A DNA stretch of 64,000 nucleotides from Pseudomonas caspiana. Lineage in GTDB: Bacteria; Pseudomonadota; Gammaproteobacteria; Pseudomonadales; Pseudomonadaceae. Both the position numbers and the translations under genes were made by a program. Positions 17,677-26,443 of the stretch are shown in pieces. How positions within the stretch are numbered: position 1 is the stretch's first letter; each line of letters begins with the position of its first letter. The DNA lies in assembly GCF_002158995.1 (NCBI RefSeq), contig NZ_LOHF01000020.1, positions 54,924 through 118,923 on the forward strand, written 5' to 3'. A model generated the notes under the pieces. That model was not told the origin of the DNA and made no database searches. It was given only the letters and a program-made list of their open reading frames with translations.

Positions 17677-18381
17677 ATGCCCTATAGCCCACTTGCCGTA
17701 CCCGAGTCAGCCTTGAGGGCAATCCGTAAATTGATTGCCGAACAAGGCTATCAGCCCGGCGATAGCCTGCCGTCGCAGCGTGATCTGGCGGCCCTGCTTG
17801 GCGTCAGCCGTGCGTCGTTGCGCGAAGCGTTGTCGTCGCTGAGCGCACTTGGCGTGGTCAGCGTACAGCCCGGCAAAGGCGTGTTCGTCCAGGCGATTTC
17901 TGAACCAGAAAAGCGCACAGGCGGTTTTTCCTGGCCTTTCGACGCACAGGTTTCACCAGCTGATACGTTTCAACTGCGTTATGCACTGGAAGGCTTTGCT
18001 TCAGGGCTGGCGGCCGTGACCTTGACCGCCGACGAGCGCGACGTACTGGAAGACAACGTCGAAGCCATGCGCCTGGAGCTGCGCGCCGGGGATTTCGAGT
18101 CGGCGTCACGGCTGGATTTCGAATTCCATCGGCACATTCTGATCGCCAGCGGCAATCAAGCCATGCTCGGCATCATCACTGCCGGTGCCGATATCTTCCT
18201 CGAAAGCCAGAAAATGCCTTTTATCCGCCCCTCGCGAGCAATGGAAACCTGGCAGGAACACCGCAAGATCCTCCGCGCCCTGGCCCGCCACGCATCGGGC
18301 CCCGCGCAAAAGGCAATGCACGAGCACATTCGTAATGCAGCCCTGCGGACCGGGATTGTTTTCGTTTCGCCAGCGAGCTAG
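17677..18381 (+). CDS. FadR-subfamily GntR transcriptional regulator
   Basis: A 234-residue regulator: N-terminal winged helix (about 10-75, with LPSQRDLAALLGVSRASLRE as recognition region) and C-terminal all-helical FCD ligand domain (about 90-220). The FCD metal ligands appear as Asp and His of DFEFHRHIL and a later EHRKIL His. It is divergent from the amino-acid importer, and palindromes of its class lie before both transcription units, so it most likely represses the importer and itself until a small carboxylate or amino acid binds. A GTG directly precedes the ATG and could also serve as start. Confidence 0.88.
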   Translation: MPYSPLAVPESALRAIRKLIAEQGYQPGDSLPSQRDLAALLGVSRASLREALSSLSALGVVSVQPGKGVFVQAISEPEKRTGGFSWPFDAQVSPADTFQLRYALEGFASGLAAVTLTADERDVLEDNVEAMRLELRAGDFESASRLDFEFHRHILIASGNQAMLGIITAGADIFLESQKMPFIRPSRAMETWQEHRKILRALARHASGPAQKAMHEHIRNAALRTGIVFVSPAS

Positions 18382-18413
18382 AGCATCTGACGATCTGCAG
18401 GAAGCACACATAC

Positions 18414-18487
18414 CTGTAGTAGCTGCCGAAGGCTGCGAAGCATTCATTCTGATACGCCTCCATCGCAGCCTTCGGCAGCTCCTACAG
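18414..18487. repeat. REPIN, family D (inverted pair)
   Basis: Left copy CTGTAGTAGCTGCCGAAGGC, right inverted copy GCCTTCGGCAGCTCCTACAG. It is the only member of this family in the window, located between the FadR-type gene and trxA. Confidence 0.85.
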
Positions 18488-18596
18488 GGATTCATTCCGG
18501 GTGAAGTTTCGCGCTGGTTGAAGATCGGCCTTGCTAAAACCCTCCCCCTATAACCAGACTCATGGACCTCTATAGCCAGACTCAATCAAAGCCGAC

Positions 18597-18625
18597 TTCC
18601 TGAACGGGGCAAGGCCCGCTATGAT
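18597..18625 (+). promoter_or_regulatory. Candidate trxA promoter
   Basis: TTCCTG (18597-18602) and TATGAT (18620-18625) with 17-bp spacing, 38 bp upstream of the trxA start. The -10 lies within a short inverted repeat (GGCCC/GGGCC). Confidence 0.45.
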
Positions 18626-18662
18626 GGGCCACGTTTTTTAGCCTACTAACTCGGAGAACTCC

Positions 18663-18992
18663 ATGAGTAGCGACCTTATCAAGCATGTCAGCGACGCCAG
18701 CTTTGAAGCCGACGTCCTCAAGGCTGACGGTGCTGTACTAGTTGATTACTGGGCTGAGTGGTGTGGCCCGTGCAAAATGATTGCCCCGGTTCTGGACGAA
18801 ATCGCCGAAACCTACAAAGGCAAACTGACTATCGCCAAGCTGAACATTGACGAAAATCAGGAAACCCCGGCCAAGCATGGCGTGCGTGGTATCCCGACTC
18901 TGATGCTGTTCAAGAACGGCAACGTTGAAGCCACCAAAGTCGGTGCGCTGTCGAAGTCTCAGTTGGCAGCGTTCCTGGACGCCAACATCTGA
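18663..18992 (+). CDS. trxA: Thioredoxin 1
   Basis: A 109-residue thioredoxin with the WCGPC active site (Cys34, Cys37) and the cis-Pro loop GIPTLMLF. It reduces cytosolic protein disulfides, recharged by thioredoxin reductase encoded elsewhere. A clear GGAG precedes the ATG and a strong terminator follows, so it is monocistronic. The trxA-rho arrangement is conserved in Pseudomonas. Confidence 0.97.
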   Translation: MSSDLIKHVSDASFEADVLKADGAVLVDYWAEWCGPCKMIAPVLDEIAETYKGKLTIAKLNIDENQETPAKHGVRGIPTLMLFKNGNVEATKVGALSKSQLAAFLDANI

Positions 18993-19000
18993 TGCATCAA

Positions 19001-19027
19001 AGCCCTGCAAATTGCGGGGCTTTTTTT
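19001..19027 (+). terminator. Rho-independent terminator of trxA
   Basis: Hairpin with arms AGCCCTGC and GCGGGGCT (one G-U pair), loop AAATT, followed by seven T. Confidence 0.9.
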
Positions 19028-19169
19028 CGGCCTCGATACTAGACGCCTCGAAAATCAAGTGGTACATTCGGCCCCGCAACGGCTTCTCCGTTGCCCCCTG
19101 CTAGCCGTCGCCGACGCTCTCCTTTCGATTTAGTACGCGATCCTGTCGCCTTCTCTGCGGCGCGGCCTC

Positions 19170-19193
19170 ATTAAGCCCACAAGCTTAATTTTT
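19170..19193 (+). promoter_or_regulatory. Hairpin with T-run in the rho leader
   Basis: A 7-bp perfect hairpin (ATTAAGC, loop CCACAA, GCTTAAT) followed by TTTT, 30 nt upstream of the rho start and after a C-rich leader segment. Rho is autoregulated in other bacteria; this could be a weak attenuator, but the stem is AT-rich and may be fortuitous. Confidence 0.4.
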
Positions 19194-19222
19194 CCCCTCC
19201 TACATGATTACGTCATTCCCAT

Positions 19223-20482
19223 ATGAATCTGACTGAACTCAAGCAAAAGCCGATTACCGATCTGCTCGAAATGGCCGAACAGATGGGCATAGAAAATATG
19301 GCCCGTTCGCGCAAGCAGGATGTGATTTTCTCCCTGCTGAAAAAGCACGCCAAAAGCGGCGAGGAAATTTCCGGTGATGGCGTGCTGGAGATCCTCCAGG
19401 ACGGCTTCGGTTTCCTGCGCTCTGCAGACGCTTCCTATCTCGCCGGCCCAGACGATATCTACGTCTCGCCGAGCCAGATCCGCCGCTTTAACCTGCGCAC
19501 TGGCGACACCATCGTCGGCAAGATCCGTCCACCGAAAGAAGGCGAACGTTACTTCGCACTGCTCAAGGTCGACACGATCAACTACGACCGTCCGGAAAAC
19601 GCGAAGAACAAGATCCTCTTCGAAAACCTGACGCCGTTGTTCCCGAACGTGCGCATGAAGATGGAAGCCGGTAACGGTTCCACTGAAGACCTGACCGGCC
19701 GCGTAATCGACTTGTGCGCCCCGATCGGTAAAGGTCAGCGCGGCCTGATCGTTGCTCCGCCAAAAGCGGGCAAGACCATCATGCTGCAGAACATCGCGTC
19801 GAACATCACGCGTAACAACCCGGAAGTGCACCTGATCGTTCTGCTGATCGATGAGCGTCCTGAAGAAGTAACCGAAATGCAGCGCACCGTGCGCGGCGAA
19901 GTGGTTGCCTCGACGTTCGATGAGCCGCCAACCCGCCACGTGCAGGTTGCTGAAATGGTGATCGAGAAGGCCAAGCGCCTGGTTGAACACAAAAAAGACG
20001 TGGTGATCCTGCTCGACTCCATCACTCGTCTGGCTCGCGCCTACAACACCGTCATTCCAAGCTCCGGCAAGGTACTGACAGGTGGTGTCGATGCTCACGC
20101 CCTGGAGAAACCGAAACGTTTCTTCGGCGCAGCACGGAACATCGAAGAAGGCGGCTCGCTGACCATCATCGCCACCGCTCTGGTTGAAACCGGCTCGAAG
20201 ATGGACGAAGTGATCTACGAAGAATTCAAAGGCACCGGCAACATGGAGCTGCCTCTGGATCGCAAGATCGCTGAGAAGCGCGTGTTCCCGGCAATCAACA
20301 TCAACCGTTCCGGTACCCGCCGCGAAGAGTTGTTGACCGCCGATGACGAGCTGCAACGTATGTGGATCCTGCGCAAACTGTTGCACCCGATGGACGAAGT
20401 CGCTGCTATCGAGTTCTTGATCGACAAGCTGAAGCAGACCAAGACCAACGACGAGTTCTTCCTGTCGATGAAACGCAAGTAA
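19223..20482 (+). CDS. rho: Transcription termination factor Rho
   Basis: A 419-residue hexameric RNA helicase. N-terminal helical and cold-shock-like RNA-binding domains (about 1-125), then the RecA-type motor with Walker A APPKAGKT (178-185), Walker B VVILLDSITRLARAYN and the R-loop GSLTIIATALVETGSKMDE. Full length and very conserved. Preceded by an approximately 195-nt leader after the trxA terminator and by no strong Shine-Dalgarno sequence. Followed by its own terminator. Confidence 0.98.
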   Translation: MNLTELKQKPITDLLEMAEQMGIENMARSRKQDVIFSLLKKHAKSGEEISGDGVLEILQDGFGFLRSADASYLAGPDDIYVSPSQIRRFNLRTGDTIVGKIRPPKEGERYFALLKVDTINYDRPENAKNKILFENLTPLFPNVRMKMEAGNGSTEDLTGRVIDLCAPIGKGQRGLIVAPPKAGKTIMLQNIASNITRNNPEVHLIVLLIDERPEEVTEMQRTVRGEVVASTFDEPPTRHVQVAEMVIEKAKRLVEHKKDVVILLDSITRLARAYNTVIPSSGKVLTGGVDAHALEKPKRFFGAARNIEEGGSLTIIATALVETGSKMDEVIYEEFKGTGNMELPLDRKIAEKRVFPAININRSGTRREELLTADDELQRMWILRKLLHPMDEVAAIEFLIDKLKQTKTNDEFFLSMKRK

Positions 20483-20500
20483 CAGGCAGAACCGCAGCAC

Positions 20501-20533
20501 AAAAAATGGCGCCCTCACCGGCGCCATTTTTTT
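20501..20533 (+). terminator. Rho-independent terminator of rho
   Basis: AAAAAATGGCGCC, loop, GGCGCCATTTTTTT: a strong GC stem with A-tract and T-tract on the two sides. Confidence 0.92.
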
Positions 20534-20594
20534 ATTCTGAAATAGCGCTAAATCCCGGCGGGAAGCTTTATGTGTGCCCGCAAGCTGATATGCC

Positions 20595-20690
20595 GACGTG
20601 GGACCGGCTTTAGCCGGGAAGGCGGTATTTCTGCAGATGAATATTAAGCGTCTGTCCCGACCTCTTCCCGGCTGAAGCCGGTCCCACGTC
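20595..20690. repeat. REPIN, family A (inverted pair)
   Basis: GACGTGGGACCGGCTTTAGC left, GCTGAAGCCGGTCCCACGTC right. Together with the family C element 11 bp downstream it fills the rho-ubiD gap. Confidence 0.92.
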
Positions 20691-20701
20691 ATCATTGATT
20701 C

Positions 20702-20793
20702 CTGTGGGAGCGAGGCTTGCCCGCGATGAGGCTGGACTCGATTCCAGATAAAAACCGCGGAGGTCTTATCGCGGGCAAGCCTCGCTCCCACAG
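20702..20793. repeat. REPIN, family C (inverted pair)
   Basis: CTGTGGGAGCGAGGCTTGCC left, GGCAAGCCTCGCTCCCACAG right. It is directly adjacent to a family A REPIN, which makes a composite block of two unrelated repeat families. Confidence 0.92.
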
Positions 20794-20901
20794 GAATGTA
20801 TTTCAACAATTGGTATTAGCGACCCAATCCCGATACTTCAAAGCTGCCACGAACTCTAAGAGCAGGTACGATACGAACCTATTTTATCGGTGGCCGGGTT
20901 A

Positions 20902-22368
20902 ATGAAATTCAAGGATCTACGGGATTTCGTGCAGCAGCTTGAGCAGCGCGGAGAGTTGAAACGCATTCAAATGCCCATTTCCCCAGTATTGGAAATGACC
21001 GAAATCTGCGATCGGACCTTGCGCGCCAAGGGCCCGGCTCTGCTGTTCGAAAAGCCAGTCGGCTTTGATATTCCGGTATTGGGTAATCTGTTCGGCACAC
21101 CAGAACGCGTTGCCATGGGCATGGGCGCTGAAGAAGTCAGCGAGCTTCGAGAAATCGGCAAGCTGCTGGCATTCCTGAAGGAGCCTGAACCACCCAAGGG
21201 CTTGAAAGACGCCTGGTCCAAGCTGCCAATCTTCAAGAAAGTCATCTCCATGGCGCCCAAGGTCGTCAACGACGCGCCTTGCCAGGAAATCGTCATCGAA
21301 GGCGATGATGTAGATCTGGGCATGCTGCCGGTCCAGACCTGTTGGCCTGGCGACGTTGGGCCACTGATCACCTGGGGCCTGACCGTCACTCGCGGTCCGA
21401 ATAAAGAACGCCAGAACCTGGGCATCTACCGCCAGCAGGTCATCGGCCGCAATAAAGTCATCATGCGCTGGTTGAGCCATCGTGGCGGCGCGCTGGACTT
21501 CAAGGAATGGTGCATCAAGCATCCCGGTGAACCGTTCCCGGTGTCCGTTGCCTTGGGCGCGGACCCGGCAACCATTCTTGGCGCCGTAACGCCGGTACCG
21601 GACAGCCTCTCCGAATATGCTTTCGCAGGTTTGCTGCGCGGTAACCGTACCGAGCTGATCAAGTGCCGGGGCAATAACCTGCAAGTCCCCGCCAGCGCGG
21701 AAATCGTTCTGGAAGGCGTCATCCATCCGGGCGAGATGGCCGATGAAGGCCCGTACGGCGACCACACGGGCTATTACAACGAAGTCGACAGCTTCCCGGT
21801 ATTTACCGTCGAGCGAATCACCCACCGCATCAAGCCGATCTACCACAGCACTTACACCGGCCGTCCACCTGATGAGCCCGCGATTCTCGGCGTCGCATTG
21901 AACGAAGTGTTCGTGCCGATCCTCCAAAAGCAGTTCCCGGAAATCACCGACTTCTACCTGCCACCCGAAGGTTGCTCGTACCGGATGGCGGTGGTGACCA
22001 TGAAGAAGCAGTACCCCGGCCACGCGAAACGCGTGATGCTCGGTGTGTGGTCGTTTTTGCGACAGTTCATGTACACCAAATTCGTTATCGTCACCGACGA
22101 CGATATCAATGCCCGGGACTGGAACGACGTGATCTGGGCCATTACCACGCGCATGGACCCCAAGCGTGACACGGTAATGATCGAAAACACGCCGATCGAT
22201 TATCTGGATTTCGCCTCGCCGGTTTCCGGACTGGGTTCAAAAATGGGGCTGGATGCAACGCATAAATGGCCGGGTGAGACCACGCGTGAGTGGGGTCGGG
22301 TGATCGTCAAGGACGAAGCCGTTACACGCCGGGTCGACGAAATCTGGAATCAGTTGGGAATAGATTGA
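20902..22368 (+). CDS. ubiD: 3-octaprenyl-4-hydroxybenzoate carboxy-lyase UbiD
   Basis: A 488-residue prenylated-FMN-dependent decarboxylase of ubiquinone synthesis. Recognisable UbiD blocks are TWGLTVTRGPNKERQNLGIY (cofactor phosphate region, near 160), the EIVLEG and EGPYGDHTGYY acidic catalytic segments (near 265-295), and the C-terminal TRMDPKRD region. Start at 20902 (MKFKDLR) is the family start; an in-frame GTG 12 bp upstream is less likely. The stop overlaps the next start by one base. It needs UbiX, not in this window, for its cofactor. Confidence 0.95.
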   Translation: MKFKDLRDFVQQLEQRGELKRIQMPISPVLEMTEICDRTLRAKGPALLFEKPVGFDIPVLGNLFGTPERVAMGMGAEEVSELREIGKLLAFLKEPEPPKGLKDAWSKLPIFKKVISMAPKVVNDAPCQEIVIEGDDVDLGMLPVQTCWPGDVGPLITWGLTVTRGPNKERQNLGIYRQQVIGRNKVIMRWLSHRGGALDFKEWCIKHPGEPFPVSVALGADPATILGAVTPVPDSLSEYAFAGLLRGNRTELIKCRGNNLQVPASAEIVLEGVIHPGEMADEGPYGDHTGYYNEVDSFPVFTVERITHRIKPIYHSTYTGRPPDEPAILGVALNEVFVPILQKQFPEITDFYLPPEGCSYRMAVVTMKKQYPGHAKRVMLGVWSFLRQFMYTKFVIVTDDDINARDWNDVIWAITTRMDPKRDTVMIENTPIDYLDFASPVSGLGSKMGLDATHKWPGETTREWGRVIVKDEAVTRRVDEIWNQLGID

Positions 22369-23336
22369 TGCGCGTAACTTTGCAGCCTTCGGGTGCGGTG
22401 CTGGAAACGTTGCCCGGCGAGCGGATTCTCGATGCCGCTCAACGCCTGGGCTATGAATGCCCGCAAAGCTGTCGCAACGGCAACTGCCACGTGTGCTCGG
22501 CACTGCTGGTGCAAGGTCGCGTGAAACAGGCCGATGATGAGCTGAGCCACGGCGAGATCTATACCTGCCTTGCAGAGCCACTGGAAGACTGCGAAGTGCT
22601 ATGGGACGGTGTGCTCGCTCTGGGTGAGTTACCCGTTCGCAGCCTCGCCTGCCAGTTGAGCGAATGCGTGGAAGTTGGTGGTGATGTCTGGCGGGTCGGC
22701 TTGCGCGCTCCGGCAGGCAAGCCGCCGCGTTATCACGCCGGCCAGTACTTGATGATCCATAAGGACAGCGGCGAAAAGTCGGCGTTCTCCCTGGCTTCCG
22801 CGCCCCACAGCGGTCGTGATCTGGAAATGCACGTACTGGTCCGCGAAGCCAGCGCGCAAAGCCTGATCGAGCAACTGCAACGCGATCAAATGGCCCGCAT
22901 CGAGCTGCCATTCGGTGACACGCACCTGGCCGATCTGCCCGATGGCCCGCTGGTGCTGATCGCCGCCGGTACCGGTATGGCGCAGATGCACAGCCTGATC
23001 GAACACTGCCGCGCCAAAGGCTTCACCCATCCGGTGCACTTGTACTGGGGTGCGCGTCGCCCGGACGACTTCTACGAAATCAAGCATTGGGAAGAATGGA
23101 AAAAACTGCCCAATCTGTTTCTGCACAAAGTGGTCAGTGACCTGTGTGGCTGGGAAGGACGTTGCGGCATGCTGCATGAAGCCGTTTGCGAAGACATCGA
23201 CGACCTGTCGGCAGTCCATGTCTATGCCAGCGGCTCACCAGCCATGATCTACGGTACCCTCGACGCACTGGTCAGCGCCGGGATGGATGCACACCAGATG
23301 CGTGCCGACGTATTTGCCTACGCACCGCGCCCCTGA
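22368..23336 (+). CDS. 2Fe-2S ferredoxin / FAD-NAD(P)H reductase-like oxidoreductase
   Basis: A 322-residue fusion: an N-terminal plant-type 2Fe-2S domain (about 1-85) with CRNGNCHVC plus a distal Cys in YTCLAEP, an FAD domain (about 95-190; RYHAGQYLMI, FSLASAP), and an NAD(P)-binding domain (about 195-322; LIAAGTGMAQM). The layout equals CDP-6-deoxy-delta-3,4-glucoseen reductase and phenol-hydroxylase reductases. It overlaps the ubiD stop by one base, so an electron-delivery role linked to UbiD or another Ubi/redox enzyme is possible but unproven. Confidence 0.86.
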   Translation: MRVTLQPSGAVLETLPGERILDAAQRLGYECPQSCRNGNCHVCSALLVQGRVKQADDELSHGEIYTCLAEPLEDCEVLWDGVLALGELPVRSLACQLSECVEVGGDVWRVGLRAPAGKPPRYHAGQYLMIHKDSGEKSAFSLASAPHSGRDLEMHVLVREASAQSLIEQLQRDQMARIELPFGDTHLADLPDGPLVLIAAGTGMAQMHSLIEHCRAKGFTHPVHLYWGARRPDDFYEIKHWEEWKKLPNLFLHKVVSDLCGWEGRCGMLHEAVCEDIDDLSAVHVYASGSPAMIYGTLDALVSAGMDAHQMRADVFAYAPRP

Positions 23337-23347
23337 TCAGGACGCCG

Positions 23348-23842
23348 TTAAAAGCGAAACCCTACGTTAAATATCGCAGCGGAGGCTCCCAGCAGGACAG
23401 CTTCCGCGACGACCGGCCCGAGGTTGATTCCCACCCCAGGGATGATCACAGGAGCCACGCCGTAGCGATTCAACGGAATCTTGTCGCGGTACTGCCCGCG
23501 GTAGCCATGCAGCAGCCCACCGGTGACCTTTAGATACACGGCCGGATAGCGGCTGCTGTTGAAGCGCTTGCCAACATAGCCGTACACGGAACGTTGCGCG
23601 AACGAATTGCGGAAAGTCGCGCCACCATAGACCAGTCCTGATGCTTCATTGCGCTCAAGACCGATCAAGTTCTGGCGATTGTTATGCTCCGGCGAGGGCG
23701 AAAAATGCCGGGTATACACGCTGGTTTGCACGACCCAAAAACCGGACCCGCTCTCTTCTGCCTGTAAGTCGGCCTTCGCCTGTATTGCCCCGGCGCCCAG
23801 CGCTACGAGCAATATTCCGTTGATAGCTACACCCGCTTTCAT
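23348..23842 (-). CDS. Small predicted outer-membrane beta-barrel protein, unknown function
   Basis: A 164-residue protein with a signal peptide (cleavage near GAIQAKA, about residue 23). The mature part is rich in Gly, Tyr and alternating hydrophobic residues, with motifs such as TSVYTRHFSP, SVYGYVGKRF and a final NVGFRF. A C-terminal Phe after alternating residues is typical of outer-membrane barrels, and the HFSP motif resembles the opening strand of small barrels such as PagP/PagL types. AAGG precedes the ATG. Convergent with the reductase gene, 11 bp apart. I do not recognise the family firmly. Confidence 0.7.
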   Translation of the reverse strand: MKAGVAINGILLVALGAGAIQAKADLQAEESGSGFWVVQTSVYTRHFSPSPEHNNRQNLIGLERNEASGLVYGGATFRNSFAQRSVYGYVGKRFNSSRYPAVYLKVTGGLLHGYRGQYRDKIPLNRYGVAPVIIPGVGINLGPVVAEAVLLGASAAIFNVGFRF

Positions 23843-24184
23843 GCCCAGACCTTTTCGCTTATGACTTTAAGGCTGGGCGTTATACGACTCGCGCGGTTGA
23901 CTCGGTAAGCGGAAGTCTCCCAATGTTACGTAGGATTCGTCCTTGAATTAAACACGACGGCCGCGCGTCGTTTATCGGGAAATGTTCTGCATTCGCCTGT
24001 ACACAACTTGCGTGGATTGCTAATTGCATTGTTTTTTTTATTAAATAGATTCAAGTGTTTCACTCGTGAAACGTGATCGCCGAATCATCAGCACGGCGCA
24101 CACTGTTTTAGCCTGCGTCGCATTGAACGCGTCACTCACACAAGATCCGCTACAACTGGCCACTCACAGGCCAGGGGAGCCCGA
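23843..24184. other. AT-rich divergent promoter region
   Basis: A 342-bp gap between the divergent barrel-protein gene and chaC, noticeably richer in A and T than its surroundings (especially 24018-24060, with an eight-T run). No repeat family or convincing RNA gene seen. Confidence 0.5.
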
Positions 24185-24859
24185 ATGGAGAATCAAATCA
24201 ATAGCTTGTCAGCGGCCGTCCACGACGGTCTGGGGCTGACGTACCCGCCCGTTATCGATCTGGGTCCACAACTGACCCGCGAGCAATTGATGCTCTCGAT
24301 GAAAAAAACCATGCAACTTCACGAAGGTGGGCCCGTCTGGCTGTTTGCTTATGGGTCATTAATCTGGCGCCCCGAGTGCACCGCAGTCGAGCGCCAACGC
24401 GGCCGTATTCATGGCTACCATCGCGGTCTGTACCTGTGGTCGCACGAGCACCGGGGCACGCCGGAAATGCCGGGCCTGGTATTCGGCCTGGATCGCGGCG
24501 GCTCCTGCAGCGGCTTTGCCTACCGCTTGCCGGAGGAAAATCTTGAAGAATCGCTGCTCGCCCTGTGGCAGCGAGAAATGCCCTTCCCTTCCTACCGCCC
24601 ACATTGGCTCAACTGCCGCTTGGCAGACGGCCGACGGGTTCAAGCGCTTGGATTTGTGCTCGAGCGACACTTGCCTAGCTACGCGGGCAACCTGCCGGAC
24701 AGCGTACTCAGTCAGGTACTGGCCAGCGCCAGCGGCCGTTACGGCACCACCCGCGACTACGTCGAGCAAACCGCCAACGCACTGCGCAGCCACGCCATGC
24801 CGGATTTGAATCTAGAGGCGCGGTTGAAGCGCTGCGGGGCAGATTGCCAGGTGGTGTAA
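24185..24859 (+). CDS. chaC: Glutathione-specific gamma-glutamylcyclotransferase ChaC
   Basis: A 224-residue ChaC-family enzyme that cleaves glutathione into 5-oxoproline and Cys-Gly. The substrate-binding YGSLIW loop (56-61) is present, as is the candidate catalytic Glu131 in WQREM. AGGGGAG lies 4 nt upstream of the ATG. It is a single gene between divergent and convergent neighbours. Confidence 0.9.
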   Translation: MENQINSLSAAVHDGLGLTYPPVIDLGPQLTREQLMLSMKKTMQLHEGGPVWLFAYGSLIWRPECTAVERQRGRIHGYHRGLYLWSHEHRGTPEMPGLVFGLDRGGSCSGFAYRLPEENLEESLLALWQREMPFPSYRPHWLNCRLADGRRVQALGFVLERHLPSYAGNLPDSVLSQVLASASGRYGTTRDYVEQTANALRSHAMPDLNLEARLKRCGADCQVV

Positions 24860-24860
24860 A

Positions 24861-24942
24861 CCGGTAGGAGCGAACTTGTTCGCGAGGCGATATTCCTGAT
24901 TACGCCGAACCGACGCCTCGCCAACAAGTTGGCTCCTACCGG
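24861..24942. repeat. REPIN, family E (inverted pair)
   Basis: CCGGTAGGAGCGAACTTGTT left and an inverted copy ending GGCTCCTACCGG. It lies between convergent chaC and glpT, starting at the chaC stop. Confidence 0.88.
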
Positions 24943-24952
24943 ATGGGACAAC

Positions 24953-26290
24953 TTAACGCGACGCGCTCTCAACCTGCTTGTGCCACAACGTCGGCAGGAG
25001 GAAGACGATAGACAGCACGCAAGCACCGATCAGCAGAACGAAACCGCCATCCCAACCGAAGTGGTCAACGGTGTAGCCCATCGCTGCGCTGGCGGCGACC
25101 GAACCACCCAGGTAGCCGAACAGGCCAGTGAAACCTGCCGCCGTACCCGCGGCCTTTTTCGGTACCAACTCCAGCGCCTGCAAGCCGATCAACATGACCG
25201 GGCCGTAGATCAGGAAGCCGATGGACACCAGGGCGATCATATCAACGGTCGGATTGCCCGGCGGGTTCAGCCAGTAAACCAGTGTCGCGATGGTCACCAG
25301 GACCATGAACACCACGCCAGTCAAACCACGGTTGCCTTTGAAGATCTTGTCCGACATCCAGCCGCACAGCAGCGTGCCCGGAATACCGGCCCACTCATAG
25401 AGGAAGTAAGCCCACGAAGTCTTGTCGACGGTGAAGTGCTTGGCTTCCTTCAGGTAAGTTGGTGCCCAGTCCAGAACGCCATAGCGCAGCAAGTAAACGA
25501 ACACGTTTGCCAGCGCGATGTACCACAGCATTTTGTTGCGCAGAACGTATTTGACGAAGATTTCCTTAGCGGAAAATTCCTCTTCATGGCTGGCGTCGTA
25601 GCCTTCCGGATAGTCGTTCTTGTAGTGCTCGATGGGCGGCAGGCCGACCGATTGCGGAGTATCACGCATGGTCGCGAAAGCAAACACCGCCACCAGCAAT
25701 GCCACAGCGGCAGGCACATAAAACGCAGCGTGCCAGTCATTGGTCCAGCCCATGCCTAGCAGGAACAGCGGGCCAATCAGACCGCCACCTACGTTATGCG
25801 CCACGTTCCACACCGACACCACGCCGCCGCGCTCTTTCTGCGACCACCAGTGCACCATGGTCCGTCCGCTTGGCGGCCAGCCCATGCCCTGCGCCCAACC
25901 GTTGATAAACAACAGAATGAACATGATCGTCACGCTGGACGTTGCCCAAGGCGCGAAACCAAATATGAACATCACGCCCGCTGAAACCAGCAGACCGAAT
26001 GGCAGGAAGTAGCGTGGGTTGGAACGGTCGGAAACAATACCCATCAGGAACTTGGACAAACCGTAGGCAATCGCAATTGCCGACATCGCCACACCCAGCT
26101 GTCCACGGGTATAACCCTCGTCGATCAGGTAAGGCATCGCCAGCGAAAAGTTTTTACGAAGCAGGTAGTAACCGGCATAGCCGATAAAAATACCCGCGAA
26201 GATCTGCCAGCGTAGTCGTCGATACGTACTGTCGACTTTTTCTTCAGGCAGGGGTGCCTGATGTGCGGCGGGACGGAAGAAGGCAAACAT
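24953..26290 (-). CDS. glpT: Glycerol-3-phosphate / phosphate antiporter
   Basis: A 445-residue MFS protein with twelve predicted membrane helices. The two phosphate-binding arginines of the OPA family are visible in LLRKNFSLAMPY (helix 1) and YLLRYGVLDWAP (helix 7), and GMGWPPSGRTMVHWW is the conserved loop. It imports glycerol-3-phosphate in exchange for phosphate and is a known entry route for fosfomycin in Pseudomonas. GGAG precedes the ATG. Other glp genes are not in this window. Confidence 0.95.
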   Translation of the reverse strand: MFAFFRPAAHQAPLPEEKVDSTYRRLRWQIFAGIFIGYAGYYLLRKNFSLAMPYLIDEGYTRGQLGVAMSAIAIAYGLSKFLMGIVSDRSNPRYFLPFGLLVSAGVMFIFGFAPWATSSVTIMFILLFINGWAQGMGWPPSGRTMVHWWSQKERGGVVSVWNVAHNVGGGLIGPLFLLGMGWTNDWHAAFYVPAAVALLVAVFAFATMRDTPQSVGLPPIEHYKNDYPEGYDASHEEEFSAKEIFVKYVLRNKMLWYIALANVFVYLLRYGVLDWAPTYLKEAKHFTVDKTSWAYFLYEWAGIPGTLLCGWMSDKIFKGNRGLTGVVFMVLVTIATLVYWLNPPGNPTVDMIALVSIGFLIYGPVMLIGLQALELVPKKAAGTAAGFTGLFGYLGGSVAASAAMGYTVDHFGWDGGFVLLIGACVLSIVFLLPTLWHKQVESASR

Positions 26291-26319
26291 CGAGACACTC
26301 CATTTTTGTTTTTCTGCGC

Positions 26320-26340
26320 GAAAGTGAATATTACATTTTC
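26320..26340. promoter_or_regulatory. Imperfect palindrome upstream of glpT
   Basis: A 21-bp imperfect palindrome (GAAAGTG...ACATTTTC, seven of ten positions paired) 30 bp upstream of glpT. A possible GlpR operator by position only; I cannot match a consensus. Confidence 0.3.
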
Positions 26341-26443
26341 ATTACAGAAAAAAGCACTGCTTATTACGCAAGAATTTGCTGTAAACAGGGAGCGTCGCGT
26401 GTTGTTTTACGAACATGTCGCCAAATTATCTAGCGGAATCGTT

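Noticed and set aside
19208..20809. Long open frame on the minus strand across rho (533 codons)
   Set aside because: It is antisense to a highly conserved gene, runs through the terminator and into a REPIN, and has no recognisable content. High GC coding DNA commonly leaves the opposite strand open.
20917..22023. 368-codon minus-strand frame over ubiD
   Set aside because: Antisense to full-length ubiD; composition typical of a shadow frame.
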